DNA from: Paraburkholderia sp. BL25I1N1 | GTDB lineage: Bacteria > Pseudomonadota > Gammaproteobacteria > Burkholderiales > Burkholderiaceae | Assembly: GCF_003002025.1 (NCBI RefSeq) | Contig: NZ_PVZB01000003.1 | Location: 1-64,000, forward strand | Direction: 5' to 3' | Length of the DNA stretch: 64,000 nt | Part shown: positions 1 to 9,138 of the stretch, piece after piece | How the letters are laid out: every line of letters begins with the position of its first letter | Position numbering within the stretch: the stretch's first letter is position 1 | Program-made: the position numbers and the translations under genes | The notes under the pieces: generated by a model | What the model was told of the DNA's origin: nothing | Databases searched by the model: none | What the model saw: the letters and a program-made list of their open reading frames with translations, nothing else

Positions 1-153
1 TTCCTGAATGAGCGCAACCGCGAACTCGTGCCCCGGGTGGAGGCCGTCATTCGGGATATGCGGGCAAGCGGGGAGTTGCAGGCGCTTCGATCGCAGATTA
101 CTCAACGCATGCTGAATGGAGCGCTTCAAGGTGCGCCTTCGGTAGATCGGTGA
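1..153 (+). CDS. Solute-binding protein, C-terminal fragment (5' end outside window)
   Basis: An open frame enters from the left edge and stops with TGA at 151-153, giving 50 residues. The tail (LNERNRELVPRVEAVIRDM, then ASGEL) resembles the last helices of family 3 extracellular solute-binding proteins, which deliver amino acids or related ligands to ABC permeases in the periplasm. Only this helical end is visible, so ligand and family are inferred from style. The fragment could also belong to another periplasmic binding-type sensor domain. Confidence 0.5.
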   Translation, partial: FLNERNRELVPRVEAVIRDMRASGELQALRSQITQRMLNGALQGAPSVDR

Positions 154-317
154 TCAGCTGCGTTTCCAGATGAGTCATTGCCCGCTAGAGGCTTTGCTAG
201 CCTGCTCCGAGCATCCACTCAATCAGTTGCATCCGGTTATTGACCCGTTGCACCTCAGGCTGAGAACCACCCGGCAGCCGCGCATCGTGGCTGGAGAACT
301 TGCGGTGTCGCTCACGG

Positions 318-1472
318 CTAGTCTCCTGTGATAGCGCTGTCGCGCGGACGGTCGTGACGCTGGGGCGGGACGTTCAGGTATCTGAGACTGAGGAAAGCAT
401 AACAAATCACCGCGGCGGTAAGACCGAGCAGGATGTAAGAGGTTCTGGACAATAGCAGGGCAAACCCGGTCAACACGAAGACGATCAGGGTGTTGACGAC
501 CAGTTGGCGCCGCAACTCGGGACGCTCCATGAAATAGCCGTACTGCTTGCCAATGAAAAAGCAGACCGCGCCGATGACCGACAGCGCCCGGAAATCGGAT
601 ACCACCATGTCGTCCAGGGTCGCGTGCCGGATCAGGCTCGCTTCAATCGACAGGCCGATGAAGACGAAAAAGTGCGAGTACAGGACCGAATGGCCGGTCG
701 TGAGCTTCTGTTTGGTCAGCAGGTGAAAACTGTCAAAGTAGACCCACCAGATGCCCGATATCATCACGAAGCCGGTGGCGGCCGTCAGCAGCCTCTCCAC
801 AGTCCAGCTGATGTTGGCCAGTCCCGCGGACAGGCTGCTAACGGACTCTCCCAGCATGATGATCGTGAGCAGACCCACACGCTCGATCAGGTGCTCGGTA
901 TGCACTGGGATGACCTGGAGACGACGCGGCAAAAAAAAGATGAACACGATCAGATCGAACAGTATTCCAAGGTAAAACACGACATATTGCTGTGGTGCCG
1001 GGAACAGGATCGAAGCGAGGCTGATGGTGGTGCCGGCGACGATTACCCAGCCAACTGCCGTTGTGAGTGCCTCGCTTTCCTTATGCCGGTATTTGGACAC
1101 GAAATACATCAAGGCGACGATGTATTTTGAACCGGCGTAGCAGACGATGATGGCCTCAACGCTGGCCATGAATCGTCGGTCGATCAGGCCTGAGATGATA
1201 ATCAGCAGGAACATGATGAACAGGGTTGCCAGCCGATGCTTCCGGTCATCGGCATCGAACCGATTGGCATATATGGTGTGGCTGGCCCAAATCCACCACA
1301 AAGGTATGAAAATCAGGACGAATTTCCAGAACTGGACTGGGTCAAGATGACCCTCGTGCGTGTGGCTCAAGATATGCGTTACGTCACCGATCGTCACCGC
1401 AAAAATCAGGTCGAAGAACGCCTCGAGCCAAGTGGTACGGCGATTGGACTCGAAATACTTTATGTTGTGCAT
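318..1472 (-). CDS. ltrA: Low temperature requirement A (LtrA) family membrane protein
   Basis: The 384-residue product is strongly hydrophobic with about ten membrane segments. It opens with the family hallmark: a short polar N-terminus, then TTWLEAFFDLIFAVTIGDVT near residues 13-32. A second typical block, VGLLTIIMLGESV, lies near residue 200. LtrA was named in Listeria for growth at low temperature; its biochemical role is unknown. The ATG at 1472 is preceded by a weak GAGG. The gene stands alone and converges on the gene entering at the left edge. Confidence 0.85.
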   Translation of the reverse strand: MHNIKYFESNRRTTWLEAFFDLIFAVTIGDVTHILSHTHEGHLDPVQFWKFVLIFIPLWWIWASHTIYANRFDADDRKHRLATLFIMFLLIIISGLIDRRFMASVEAIIVCYAGSKYIVALMYFVSKYRHKESEALTTAVGWVIVAGTTISLASILFPAPQQYVVFYLGILFDLIVFIFFLPRRLQVIPVHTEHLIERVGLLTIIMLGESVSSLSAGLANISWTVERLLTAATGFVMISGIWWVYFDSFHLLTKQKLTTGHSVLYSHFFVFIGLSIEASLIRHATLDDMVVSDFRALSVIGAVCFFIGKQYGYFMERPELRRQLVVNTLIVFVLTGFALLLSRTSYILLGLTAAVICYAFLSLRYLNVPPQRHDRPRDSAITGD

Positions 1473-1589
1473 ATAGCCTCATTGTCGTGCTTGCGCCGGG
1501 GGGGCACGTCCGCGGGTTGTGTCGCGATAAGAATGGCAGGACGAGGCGGCTTATAGATTATCTAGGATTGCTTACATAATGATCGAATA

Positions 1590-1688
1590 GTGGGCGCCGA
1601 CGAGGTCATCGACTACCGCCAGGGCGACGTACTTGCCGAGGTCATGCGCCTGGCCAAGGGCCTCGGGGTCGATGAATGCCTGGTTTAG
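1590..1688 (+). pseudogene. Alcohol dehydrogenase / quinone oxidoreductase remnant
   Basis: A 32-residue stretch reads VGADEVIDYRQGDVLAEVMR followed by LAKGLGVDECLV and TAG. This matches the Rossmann-fold part of zinc-type medium-chain dehydrogenases, where GADxVIDYR follows the NAD(P)-binding beta strands and GxGVD begins the next strand. No catalytic domain, start or ribosome site is attached. The frame runs directly into a phosphatase remnant after the stop. It is read as a decayed fragment left by a deletion. Confidence 0.6.
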
Positions 1689-1691
1689 GGA

Positions 1692-2015
1692 GGACAAAGT
1701 TTTCCGAGCGGCGAAGTGACGCTCCTGGCCAGCTTCGTGACGCCTTTCATCGTCCACTATGGACGGCGCTACCCTGCTGTATGGGCGCTTGAGCTTTTGC
1801 CGCTCCATGATGGCATTGCTCGCATGAAATCGCACGCCCATTGGCAGACGGACGTTCTCGGTGGTTGGGCGCTCTGCACAGCCGTTGGCCACCTGACGAC
1901 GACATGGGAGACGCCGGTATCTGTCATGATACTTCCTCACGGTTTGGCCATCGGATTGCGGATGCGGGAGATCTGCGTGTCCGGTTCGCTGAGCGGAATA
2001 TGGAAACGGGGTTAA
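1692..2015 (+). pseudogene. PAP2-type phosphatase remnant, C-terminal part
   Basis: In the same frame as the preceding remnant, the translation gives QSFPSGEVTLLASF near its start and RMKSHAHWQTDVLGGWAL about 45 residues later. These correspond to the PSG motif and the SxxxHxxxD-type motif of the PAP2 acid phosphatase superfamily. The N-terminal membrane helices and the KX6RP motif are missing, and the frame begins abruptly just after a stop codon. The remnant ends at a TAA at 2013-2015. It is most likely non-functional. Confidence 0.6.
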
Positions 2016-2093
2016 GGCGACGGTTACTCGGGCACCGCCAGACTTGGTACGACCCAGCGCGCTAACACGCCTCATGCATGCCCTCCACCGCCT

Positions 2094-3488
2094 CTATTTA
2101 TGCAAGGCATGCCGCACCGCGGACACATCGTGGGTCGTGACCGGCTCGGCCGCATTACCCCACGTGTTGCGGATGAAAGTCAGAACGTGCGCGAGTTCAC
2201 TATCGGTCAGTTTGTCCGCAAAGGCCGGCATCTTGCGCGGTTCAGGGCCGCCGTCCGTGCTCGGACTGCCTCCGCCCTCCACGAGCAGACGAACGAGCGA
2301 GGTCGTTTGTGGAGCGAGCACGGCCGGATTGCCCGCAAGGCGCGGATATTTTTGCGGCACGCCCGCGCCATCCGACTGATGGCAGCGCGCGCAATAGGTT
2401 GCGTAGATGCCGGCGCCGGGCCGCTCGACATCGCCCGTCTTCAGCGCCTGCGCGCTCAGTAGCGCACCGCGCGAACTTGCGTTGAAGTGCCCGCTCTGAG
2501 CGCGCGCTGGCAGGCTCTTCAGATAAGTGGCGATGGCCGCGAGGTCGGCATCGTCGAGATACTGCGTGCTGTCTTCCACCACTTGAACCATGCTGCCGAA
2601 CGTCACCAGGCCGCCGCCGTGGCCGTGCTTCAGGAAAGCGGCGATGTCCGCTGCGGAGCTTCGGCCCAAGCCCGAACCGGGGTCGGCCGTCAGGTTCGGT
2701 GCGAACCAGTGATCGTTGATGCCGCCCGTCAGATACAGCGGACTCGCTTCGGTGTAGCCGCGTTCCTCATAAGCCGGCCCGCGTGGCGTGTGGCACGCGC
2801 CACAGTGACCCAGCGATTGCACGAGATACGCACCGCGATTCCATTGCGCGTCGCGCCCGGCTTCCGGCTTGAAGCGCTCGCGCGGCAGGAACGCCCAGTC
2901 CCAGAACATGAGCGCCCAGCGCTGGTTGAACGGGAACGGCAATCGGGTTGGCGGAGCGGGTGTGGCCACGGGCTGCACGCCATGCATGAAATACGCGTAG
3001 AGCGCGTGCATGTCGTCATCGTCGATCTTCGCGAACGATGGGTACGGCATCGCCGGATAAAGCCGCTTGCCGCCTCGCGCAACGCCGTCGCGCAACGCGC
3101 GTGCGAAGTCGTCGTAACTATAGAGACCGATACCTGCCTGCGGGTCCGGCGTGATGTTCGACGAATTGATCGTGCCGAACGGCGAGGCCATGCCGAGACC
3201 GCCGGCGAACGGCGTCGCCGGAATCGGCGCGGCGCCGGGCCGCACGACGCGCGGCGCGGCCGTATGACAGCCTGCGCAGTCGGCGGCCTTCGCGAGATAC
3301 GCACCGCGCGCGATCTGCGCGGCGTCGGCCGGCGTCGCATCGGCGGGTGCGGAGTCGGCTGTGTAGCCGCAGGCAAGCGCGCCGAGCGTCATGGCGAGCA
3401 TCGCAGCGGCAGCGCGTGGGCCATGCCGAAACCATCGCCCGTGCGGCCCTTTGCGGCTTGGTGAAACAAACGGATTAGGGGCGCGCAT
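2094..3488 (-). CDS. Three-heme c-type cytochrome, dehydrogenase/oxidase electron carrier
   Basis: The 464-residue product has an N-terminal hydrophobic export segment (AAAAMLAMTLGALACG) and three CxxCH heme sites: CAGCH near residue 71, CGACH near 225 and CARCH near 365. Three such domains in about 460 residues is the layout of the cytochrome c subunit of membrane alcohol and aldehyde dehydrogenases. Its ATG lies two bases after the stop of the upstream small membrane gene, so it is the last gene of the oxidase operon. It may feed electrons to the oxidase encoded upstream. No dehydrogenase partner is seen in the window. Confidence 0.85.
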   Translation of the reverse strand: MRAPNPFVSPSRKGPHGRWFRHGPRAAAAMLAMTLGALACGYTADSAPADATPADAAQIARGAYLAKAADCAGCHTAAPRVVRPGAAPIPATPFAGGLGMASPFGTINSSNITPDPQAGIGLYSYDDFARALRDGVARGGKRLYPAMPYPSFAKIDDDDMHALYAYFMHGVQPVATPAPPTRLPFPFNQRWALMFWDWAFLPRERFKPEAGRDAQWNRGAYLVQSLGHCGACHTPRGPAYEERGYTEASPLYLTGGINDHWFAPNLTADPGSGLGRSSAADIAAFLKHGHGGGLVTFGSMVQVVEDSTQYLDDADLAAIATYLKSLPARAQSGHFNASSRGALLSAQALKTGDVERPGAGIYATYCARCHQSDGAGVPQKYPRLAGNPAVLAPQTTSLVRLLVEGGGSPSTDGGPEPRKMPAFADKLTDSELAHVLTFIRNTWGNAAEPVTTHDVSAVRHALHK

Positions 3489-3490
3489 TG

Positions 3491-3922
3491 TCACCACCAC
3501 TTGCACGGCGACACGAGCGCCAATGCGATATCAGTTGCAATCAACGCGAACAGAAACAGCCCACTGCACATCACCGCGATACGTGTCAGAAAAGCGTCGA
3601 GTCCGCTTCGCCTTTGGCCTGTGCCGCCCGGCGCGCCCTCTTTTGCCGCTCTGAAACGACGGACGTTTCGCCAGGCCGTCAGCGCACCGAACGCGCCGGC
3701 CGCGAGACATAACACGCTAATGACAACGAGCGCCGATCGCATCCACGGCAATGCCGGCGACGACAATGGCTGATCGAGTGGATAGCAGCTTTGCGCGGCC
3801 AGCGTCTCGGTGATCACCGTCTGCGCGAGCCATGCGCACGGCGCGACCAGCAGGCCGACCAACACGCGCCGCATGGGCAGGGTCGGCACGGCAGATGGTT
3901 CGGCGCGCAACGCCGGCTTCAT
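3491..3922 (-). CDS. Small membrane protein of the oxidase operon
   Basis: The 143-residue product has three likely membrane segments: VLVGLLVAPCAWLAQTVI, SALVVISVLCLAAGAFGAL and VMCSGLFLFALIATDIAL. It ends in a short CKWW tail. The ATG at 3922 overlaps the stop of the subunit III gene as ATGA, which favours this start over the ATG at 3934. Position and length match the small extra membrane subunit found in alternative cytochrome oxidase operons such as rhizobial coxMNOP; that parallel is inference. No catalytic motif is visible. Confidence 0.75.
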   Translation of the reverse strand: MKPALRAEPSAVPTLPMRRVLVGLLVAPCAWLAQTVITETLAAQSCYPLDQPLSSPALPWMRSALVVISVLCLAAGAFGALTAWRNVRRFRAAKEGAPGGTGQRRSGLDAFLTRIAVMCSGLFLFALIATDIALALVSPCKWW

Positions 3923-4563
3923 GTTCCCGGCCATGACAGATTCCGAAACAGATACGGCGCCAGATAAAGCGTGCTGAAGATGAACAACCACACGACATCC
4001 ACGAAATGCCAATACAGGCCGCCGATGGTCAGCGCCGCGCAGCGTTTTTCGTCGAAATAGCCTAGCGCGGTCCACAGCAGCAAGAACAGCAACACGATGA
4101 TGCCCACCACGACGTGTGCCATATGGAACCCTGTGATCGTGAAATACAGCGAGCCATACAGATGCGTCGTCGGGCCGTATGGATGATCGTGCCATTCGAG
4201 CAGTTGAATGCCCACGAATACGATTCCGAGCAGGACGCCCACCGTCATCGAGGCCACGGCCCATTTCAAACGCTTGCGCCTCACGCAGCGCTCGCACAAC
4301 CAGACGAACACGCTGCTCGACAGGAGAATGATCGTGTTTGCAATGCCGAGACCGAGCTTGGGCAAGCCTTCCGGCGGCCACCGCTGCGTACTCTGCGAGG
4401 CCAGATAGAGATACGAAAAGATCAGATAGCCGAACAACGCGCCTTCGGTCGCAATCAACGTGACGCAGCCCCACCAGCCGCCCGAGCGCTCGCCCGCACT
4501 GCCGATGGGCAAGGGCTCAGCCGGCTGGGCGGCGGTCTGACTCAAGTCCGCGGTATCGCTCAC
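3919..4563 (-). CDS. coxC: Cytochrome c oxidase subunit III family protein
   Basis: The 214-residue product has five or so membrane helices and the subunit III features GxxxMxHVVVGIIVLL and YWHFVDVVWLFIF. In this family the protein stabilises subunit I and helps proton uptake. The start is GTG at 4563, one base after the TAA of subunit I, with GGGAGG inside the end of that gene as ribosome site. The short five-helix length is usual for this branch, versus seven helices in mitochondrial subunit III. Its stop overlaps the next start. Confidence 0.88.
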   Translation of the reverse strand: MSDTADLSQTAAQPAEPLPIGSAGERSGGWWGCVTLIATEGALFGYLIFSYLYLASQSTQRWPPEGLPKLGLGIANTIILLSSSVFVWLCERCVRRKRLKWAVASMTVGVLLGIVFVGIQLLEWHDHPYGPTTHLYGSLYFTITGFHMAHVVVGIIVLLFLLLWTALGYFDEKRCAALTIGGLYWHFVDVVWLFIFSTLYLAPYLFRNLSWPGT

Positions 4564-4564
4564 G

Positions 4565-6592
4565 TTAGCCTCCCGCGTCTTGAACGCTGGCCGGTTCGCG
4601 CTGGATCAACGCACGTTCCGGCCACAGCCACACGACGATCGACACCGCGCACCCCAGCAGCATCGCGCCGGCAAATGTCCATGCACTCATCGCGAGTCCC
4701 GCGAATACCAGCGTCGCGAACACCGCAAGCCAGAACGGCGCGTATGAATCTCCGGGCATCTTCAGGATCACGTCGGGATTTGCTTCGAGCGCGGTCGTGC
4801 CGAGCGCCTCGCGGCCTTGCGCAAGCAGATAGCCTTCACGCAGTCGCGAGCGCGCGTGAAGCGCGACACCCGGCTCTTCGATGCGGCCTTCCCATAACGG
4901 ATGACGGCTCGCCAGCGTCGGCACCACGGCGAAGTTGTAAGGCGGTGGCGGCGAACTCACCGACCATTCGAGCGTCGGCGCGTCCCACGGGTTGTCGCCG
5001 GCCGGCTTGCCGCGCTTCAGGCTGACGAGCAGATCGATCATGAAAATCAGCACGCCCGCGGCGAACAGAAACGACCCCAGCGATGTAACGAGATTCACCG
5101 TGTTCCAGCCCATATCGGCTGGATACGTATAGATGCGCCTGGGCATACCGAGCAGACCTGCGATATGCATCGGGAAGAAAGCGATATTGAAGCCGGCGAA
5201 CAGCACCCAGAAGCCGAACTTGCCGAGCCGTTCGCTCATCATCCGGCCGGTGAATTTCGGAAACCAGAAATAGATGCCGCCGATCACGGGAAACACGTTG
5301 ATGCCGAGCAGCACGTAATGCAGATGCGCGACGACGAAGTACGTGTCGGTGAGCTGCCAGTCGAACGGCACGGCGGCAGTCATCACGCCGGACACACCGC
5401 CCACCACGAACAGAAACACGAAGCCCGCGAAAAACAGAAACGGTACGCGAAACACCGGCCGCCCCGTCCAGATCGTCGCGATCCACGCAAAGGTAGCGAC
5501 CGCACTTGGAATCGCAATCACCATGCTCGCAGCGCCGAAAAACGATAGCGCGAGCGCCGGAATTCCGGTCGCGAACATATGGTGAATCCACACGACGAAA
5601 CCGATCACCATCGTCGCGACGGTCGATAGCGCGACGGGCCCATAGCCGACCAAAGGACGCCGGCAAAACACCGGCAACGCATCGGAGACGATACCCATGG
5701 CCGGCAGCACGACCGCATAGACCCAGGGATGCGCGAAGATCCAGAACAGGTGTTGCCATAGCAACGGACGTCCGCCATTCAGCACGTCGAAGAAGTGCGT
5801 GCCGATACGCCGGTCGAGCCACAACAGAAAGAACGCCAGGCTCACCGACGGCACCGCCAACAGATTCCCGCCGGACGCCGTGAGCGTGCCCCACACCAGT
5901 ACCGGCATGCGATCTAGCGACATGCCCGGCGCGCGCATCCGTAGCAGCGTGACCACGAAGTTCATCGAGCCGACCGTTGTCGAGATGCCGAGCAGCACCA
6001 TGCCGAGCGCGTAGACGTCGATGTTCGGTCCGGTGCTGTACTCGAGACCGGAGAGCGGCGCGTAGTTGAACCAGCCGGCATCCGGCGCCTGACCAGTCGG
6101 AAAGCTCGCATACAAAAAAATGCCGGCAAACAGAAACACCCAGTACGAAAGCGCATTCAGGCGCGGAAACGCCATGTCGCGAGAACCGAGCACCAGCGGC
6201 CACAAATAGTTCGAGAAACCGGACAGCACCGGCAATGCGTACAGGAAGATCATCGTCACGCCGTGCATCGTAAAGAGCTGGTTGTATTGCTCGGGCGTGA
6301 GAACCGTCGCATTGGGCCGCGCCAGTTGAATGCGCATGATGAGCGCTTCGATGCCGCCCATCAGCAGGAAAATGAAAGCGGTCACCAGATAGCGCAGACC
6401 GATGGTTTTGTGATCGACCGTGGAGAGCCAGCCACGCCATCCCGGCGGCGCTTCCCATATCTCGTGCAGACGTTTTTCTTCGGCACTGCCGGGCATGACG
6501 CGGCCGTATTGCGGCGTGCGTTCGAGCGGCAGCGCTTCAGACGCGGCCTGCCGTGTGGGTGGCGTCAGAGCGGGCCTCGCGTTATCGGACAT
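4565..6592 (-). CDS. ctaD: Cytochrome c oxidase subunit I, atypical proton-channel residues
   Basis: The 675-residue protein is a heme-copper oxidase core. Heme a ligand H110 (FTMHG), CuB ligands H288, H337 and H338 (WIHHMF), heme a3 and a ligands H423 and H425 (VAHLHYV), and the cross-link tyrosine Y292 are all present. Two residues usually needed for proton transfer differ. The motif normally HPEVY reads HPWVY (W290), and the lysine of PTGIKVF is replaced (IPSAVATF, A366). The C-terminus carries extra membrane helices. The ATG at 6592 has a GGAG site nine bases upstream. It is the second gene of the operon. Confidence 0.93.
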   Translation of the reverse strand: MSDNARPALTPPTRQAASEALPLERTPQYGRVMPGSAEEKRLHEIWEAPPGWRGWLSTVDHKTIGLRYLVTAFIFLLMGGIEALIMRIQLARPNATVLTPEQYNQLFTMHGVTMIFLYALPVLSGFSNYLWPLVLGSRDMAFPRLNALSYWVFLFAGIFLYASFPTGQAPDAGWFNYAPLSGLEYSTGPNIDVYALGMVLLGISTTVGSMNFVVTLLRMRAPGMSLDRMPVLVWGTLTASGGNLLAVPSVSLAFFLLWLDRRIGTHFFDVLNGGRPLLWQHLFWIFAHPWVYAVVLPAMGIVSDALPVFCRRPLVGYGPVALSTVATMVIGFVVWIHHMFATGIPALALSFFGAASMVIAIPSAVATFAWIATIWTGRPVFRVPFLFFAGFVFLFVVGGVSGVMTAAVPFDWQLTDTYFVVAHLHYVLLGINVFPVIGGIYFWFPKFTGRMMSERLGKFGFWVLFAGFNIAFFPMHIAGLLGMPRRIYTYPADMGWNTVNLVTSLGSFLFAAGVLIFMIDLLVSLKRGKPAGDNPWDAPTLEWSVSSPPPPYNFAVVPTLASRHPLWEGRIEEPGVALHARSRLREGYLLAQGREALGTTALEANPDVILKMPGDSYAPFWLAVFATLVFAGLAMSAWTFAGAMLLGCAVSIVVWLWPERALIQREPASVQDAGG

Positions 6593-6625
6593 TAAAGGAC
6601 GCTCCTCTGATTGCTGGCCGGGGTT

Positions 6626-7666
6626 TCAATGCAGCGTGGCCAGATAGGCCGACAGCGCCGCGGCTTCGCCGGCGTTGAGCGCGATGCTCGGCATCAACGA
6701 CTCGGGTTTGATCGACTGCGCGTGTTGAATCCAGTCGAGCAGATGATCCGGCGTATTCGTCAGCACGCCCGCCGCGATCAGACGACGCGAGTTCAGATGC
6801 GTGAGATCGGGCGCTTGCCGACCGTCCGCGTCCGTGCCGCGAATCGTGTGGCAACCGGCGCAGCGCTCGGCGAATAGATGACGGCCCGCCGTGACGCTGC
6901 TGTCAGCCGCGGATACCGCCGTTTTTCCCTGCGCGTCGCGCCATGCGTTGAAATCCGCCGGACTCTGTGCGACCACTTCAAACGCCATGTGCGCATGCTG
7001 TGCGCCGCAGAACTGCGAGCATTGCCCGCGATAAATGCCCGCTCGATCGGCCTGGATCCATTGCTCGTTCGTCTGACCGGGGATCGTCTGCGTTTTGCCG
7101 GCAAGTCGCGGCACCCAGAAAGCGTGCACGACGTCCGCGCTTTTCAACGCTATCTTTACAGGTTCGCCGACGGGAATGTGGATCTCGTTGGCCGTGCTGA
7201 AGTTGCGTGCGGGATCGGGATCGTCGGCGTAGTCGACCTTCCACCACCAGTCGTAAGCAGTCACGCTGATGGTCAACTGAGGATGCGTGGCGGGCGTTGC
7301 GACCGCCTGCAGTGTGATGAGGATATAGACCAGCATCGCCAGCAAGGCCACCGACGAAACGCCCGTGCCGATATAAATCCAGCGCATGCCGCCGGATTCG
7401 GCGTTAAGCGAATCGCTGGCGGCGGCGGGACGTTTGCGAGCGATCGCGGCGATCAGCAAGCCTGCAATGACCGCTGTCACCGTGACTGAAACACCCGCCA
7501 TGACCCAGCCTAAACGCATGGTCGGCGCGGCGGCGGGTCCAGCGGCGTGGAGGAAATAGTTGAGCGGCGCGATCGGACTGGCATGAGCTCTCGTGGCCGA
7601 CAGAGTCAAAGCAACGAAACGAATGCCGACAAAAACGCGTTGGGCAACAGCCGTCGTCAATCGCAT
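6626..7666 (-). CDS. coxB: Cytochrome c oxidase subunit II with fused cytochrome c domain
   Basis: The 346-residue product has an export segment, two membrane helices (about 53-75 and 97-120) and a periplasmic cupredoxin domain. The CuA ligands are H181, C216, C220, H224 and M227; the central motif is CSQFCGAQHAHM. A C-terminal heme c site CAGCH follows at 269-273, so this is a caa3-type subunit that carries its own electron-entry heme. The start ATG at 7666 follows GAGGAGA; the frame is open further upstream but lacks a ribosome site there. It is the first gene of the operon. Confidence 0.92.
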   Translation of the reverse strand: MRLTTAVAQRVFVGIRFVALTLSATRAHASPIAPLNYFLHAAGPAAAPTMRLGWVMAGVSVTVTAVIAGLLIAAIARKRPAAASDSLNAESGGMRWIYIGTGVSSVALLAMLVYILITLQAVATPATHPQLTISVTAYDWWWKVDYADDPDPARNFSTANEIHIPVGEPVKIALKSADVVHAFWVPRLAGKTQTIPGQTNEQWIQADRAGIYRGQCSQFCGAQHAHMAFEVVAQSPADFNAWRDAQGKTAVSAADSSVTAGRHLFAERCAGCHTIRGTDADGRQAPDLTHLNSRRLIAAGVLTNTPDHLLDWIQHAQSIKPESLMPSIALNAGEAAALSAYLATLH

Positions 7667-7964
7667 GCATGTCTCCTCGTGGCCCCCGCCGACGGATCCG
7701 AACTCAAACTGCCACGCGTAAAACGCTGCGCTGGAGTAAGGACGCACCAGCAAATATCGGGCCGCGCGCCGCGACGCGGTCACCTTCAGTTGGCGATGCG
7801 AACTGTCTCCAAACCGGTTTGAATGCGCCGTCTGCCATTTGCAAGGAACGTGCGCCGCAGTCTGTTGACGCGCACGAAAGCTCCCTGCTTGCTTGCTCGC
7901 TCGTGCAAAACAGCCGATCGAAGCAACGCCTGCCCCGAGCAATGTCTATGACGGCTTCACCGGC

Positions 7965-8831
7965 TCAGATAATCGGCGCCCCGCCCGTCACCGCGATCGT
8001 TGCGCCGGAGATATAGCTGGCTTCATCGGAGGCCAGCATCACATAGGCTGCGGCCAGTTCGGCCGGCTGACCCGGGCGTTTCATCGGCACCTGTTCGCCG
8101 AACTTCTGCACTTTCTCGGCCGGCATGGTCGACGGAATCAAAGGTGTCCAGATCGGACCCGGCGCGACACAGTTCGCCCGTATGCCCCTCTCCGCCAGCA
8201 ATTGAGCCAGGCCGCCAGTGAAATTCTGAATCGCGCCCTTGGTAGTCGCGTAGGCGATCAACCCCGGATTCGGATGATCCGCGTTAATCGACGACGTATT
8301 CACGATCGAGGCGCCAGGCTTCATATACTTCAACGCGGCCCGCGTAATTCTGAACATCGCGCCGATGTTGGTATCGAAGGTCTTGTCCCATTCTTCGTCG
8401 CTAATATCTTCAAGCGATGGATAGCTCATCTGATAGGCCGCATTGTTGACCAGCACGTCGAGCCGCCCGAATGCCTCAAACGCCCGCTCGACGATCTCCA
8501 TGCAATGCGCCGGGTTGGTGATGTCACCGCGCAGCAGCAACGCCTTGCGGCCAGCCTCCTCCACCCAGCGCGCGGTTTCACGCGCATCGTCGTCTTCATT
8601 GAGGTAGCTGATCAACACGTCCGCGCCCTCGCGCGCGAACGCGATGGCGACAGCGCGGCCAATGCCGCTGTCGCCACCGGTAATGATGGCCGCCTTGCCG
8701 GCAAGGCGGCCCGAACCCTTGTACGTCTGTTCACCGTGATCCGGTTGCGGCTTCATCGGCGCGGTTTGTCCGGGTGTCTGATCCTGCTGCTGATCGGGAA
8801 AGGGTGGCGTGGGACGATGCGTGTCGGTCAT
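7965..8831 (-). CDS. SDR family oxidoreductase (YghA-like)
   Basis: The 288-residue product has a proline/glutamine-rich N-terminal extension of about 45 residues, then the SDR cofactor motif TGGDSGIGRA, the NNAA motif (VLVNNAAYQ), catalytic Ser near SSIN and the YATTK active-site motif. This long N-terminus plus general-stress association is typical of the YghA/YhdG/GsiB-type group reducing aldehydes with NAD(P)H. The start at 8831 has CTGGAG upstream. Substrate is not predictable. It is not linked to the oxidase genes by transcription spacing (about 300 bp gap). Confidence 0.88.
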   Translation of the reverse strand: MTDTHRPTPPFPDQQQDQTPGQTAPMKPQPDHGEQTYKGSGRLAGKAAIITGGDSGIGRAVAIAFAREGADVLISYLNEDDDARETARWVEEAGRKALLLRGDITNPAHCMEIVERAFEAFGRLDVLVNNAAYQMSYPSLEDISDEEWDKTFDTNIGAMFRITRAALKYMKPGASIVNTSSINADHPNPGLIAYATTKGAIQNFTGGLAQLLAERGIRANCVAPGPIWTPLIPSTMPAEKVQKFGEQVPMKRPGQPAELAAAYVMLASDEASYISGATIAVTGGAPII

Positions 8832-9138
8832 GACAATCTCCAGAAGCAGTAATGACATAAGCGGTGTGCCGTGGCAGGCCGCAGCTAGCTTGCTCACAGC
8901 AACGTTCGGGCCCGCGCGGGGGCGCCGAACCGAACCATCGTCAAACACGCGGCTATACGGACTCCGGACGCGATACGCCGGATGTGAATGCAGACGCCCA
9001 CCGCCTACCGCAAGGAGAAATCGACATTTTCATTTCGCGGTGCGGCGGCGCCCCCCGCTCACGGCACAGGAATTGCGCGGGTGGACACGCGGACGTTGTG
9101 CCGATCCCGGCAACTGCTAGATGTTTGAGGAGACTCTT
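8832..9138. other. Divergent intergenic region, no gene seen
   Basis: These 307 bases separate the leftward SDR gene from a rightward small exported protein gene. The stretch must hold both promoters. I see no convincing sigma-70 pair and no open frame with a ribosome site. Confidence 0.5.

Noticed and set aside
1572..2075. Minus-strand open frame over the gene remnants
   Set aside because: Arginine-rich composition and antisense to two recognisable remnants.
2487..3464. Long plus-strand open frame opposite the cytochrome c gene
   Set aside because: It is a high-GC antisense frame over a clear three-heme cytochrome; composition is arginine-rich and has no ribosome site.
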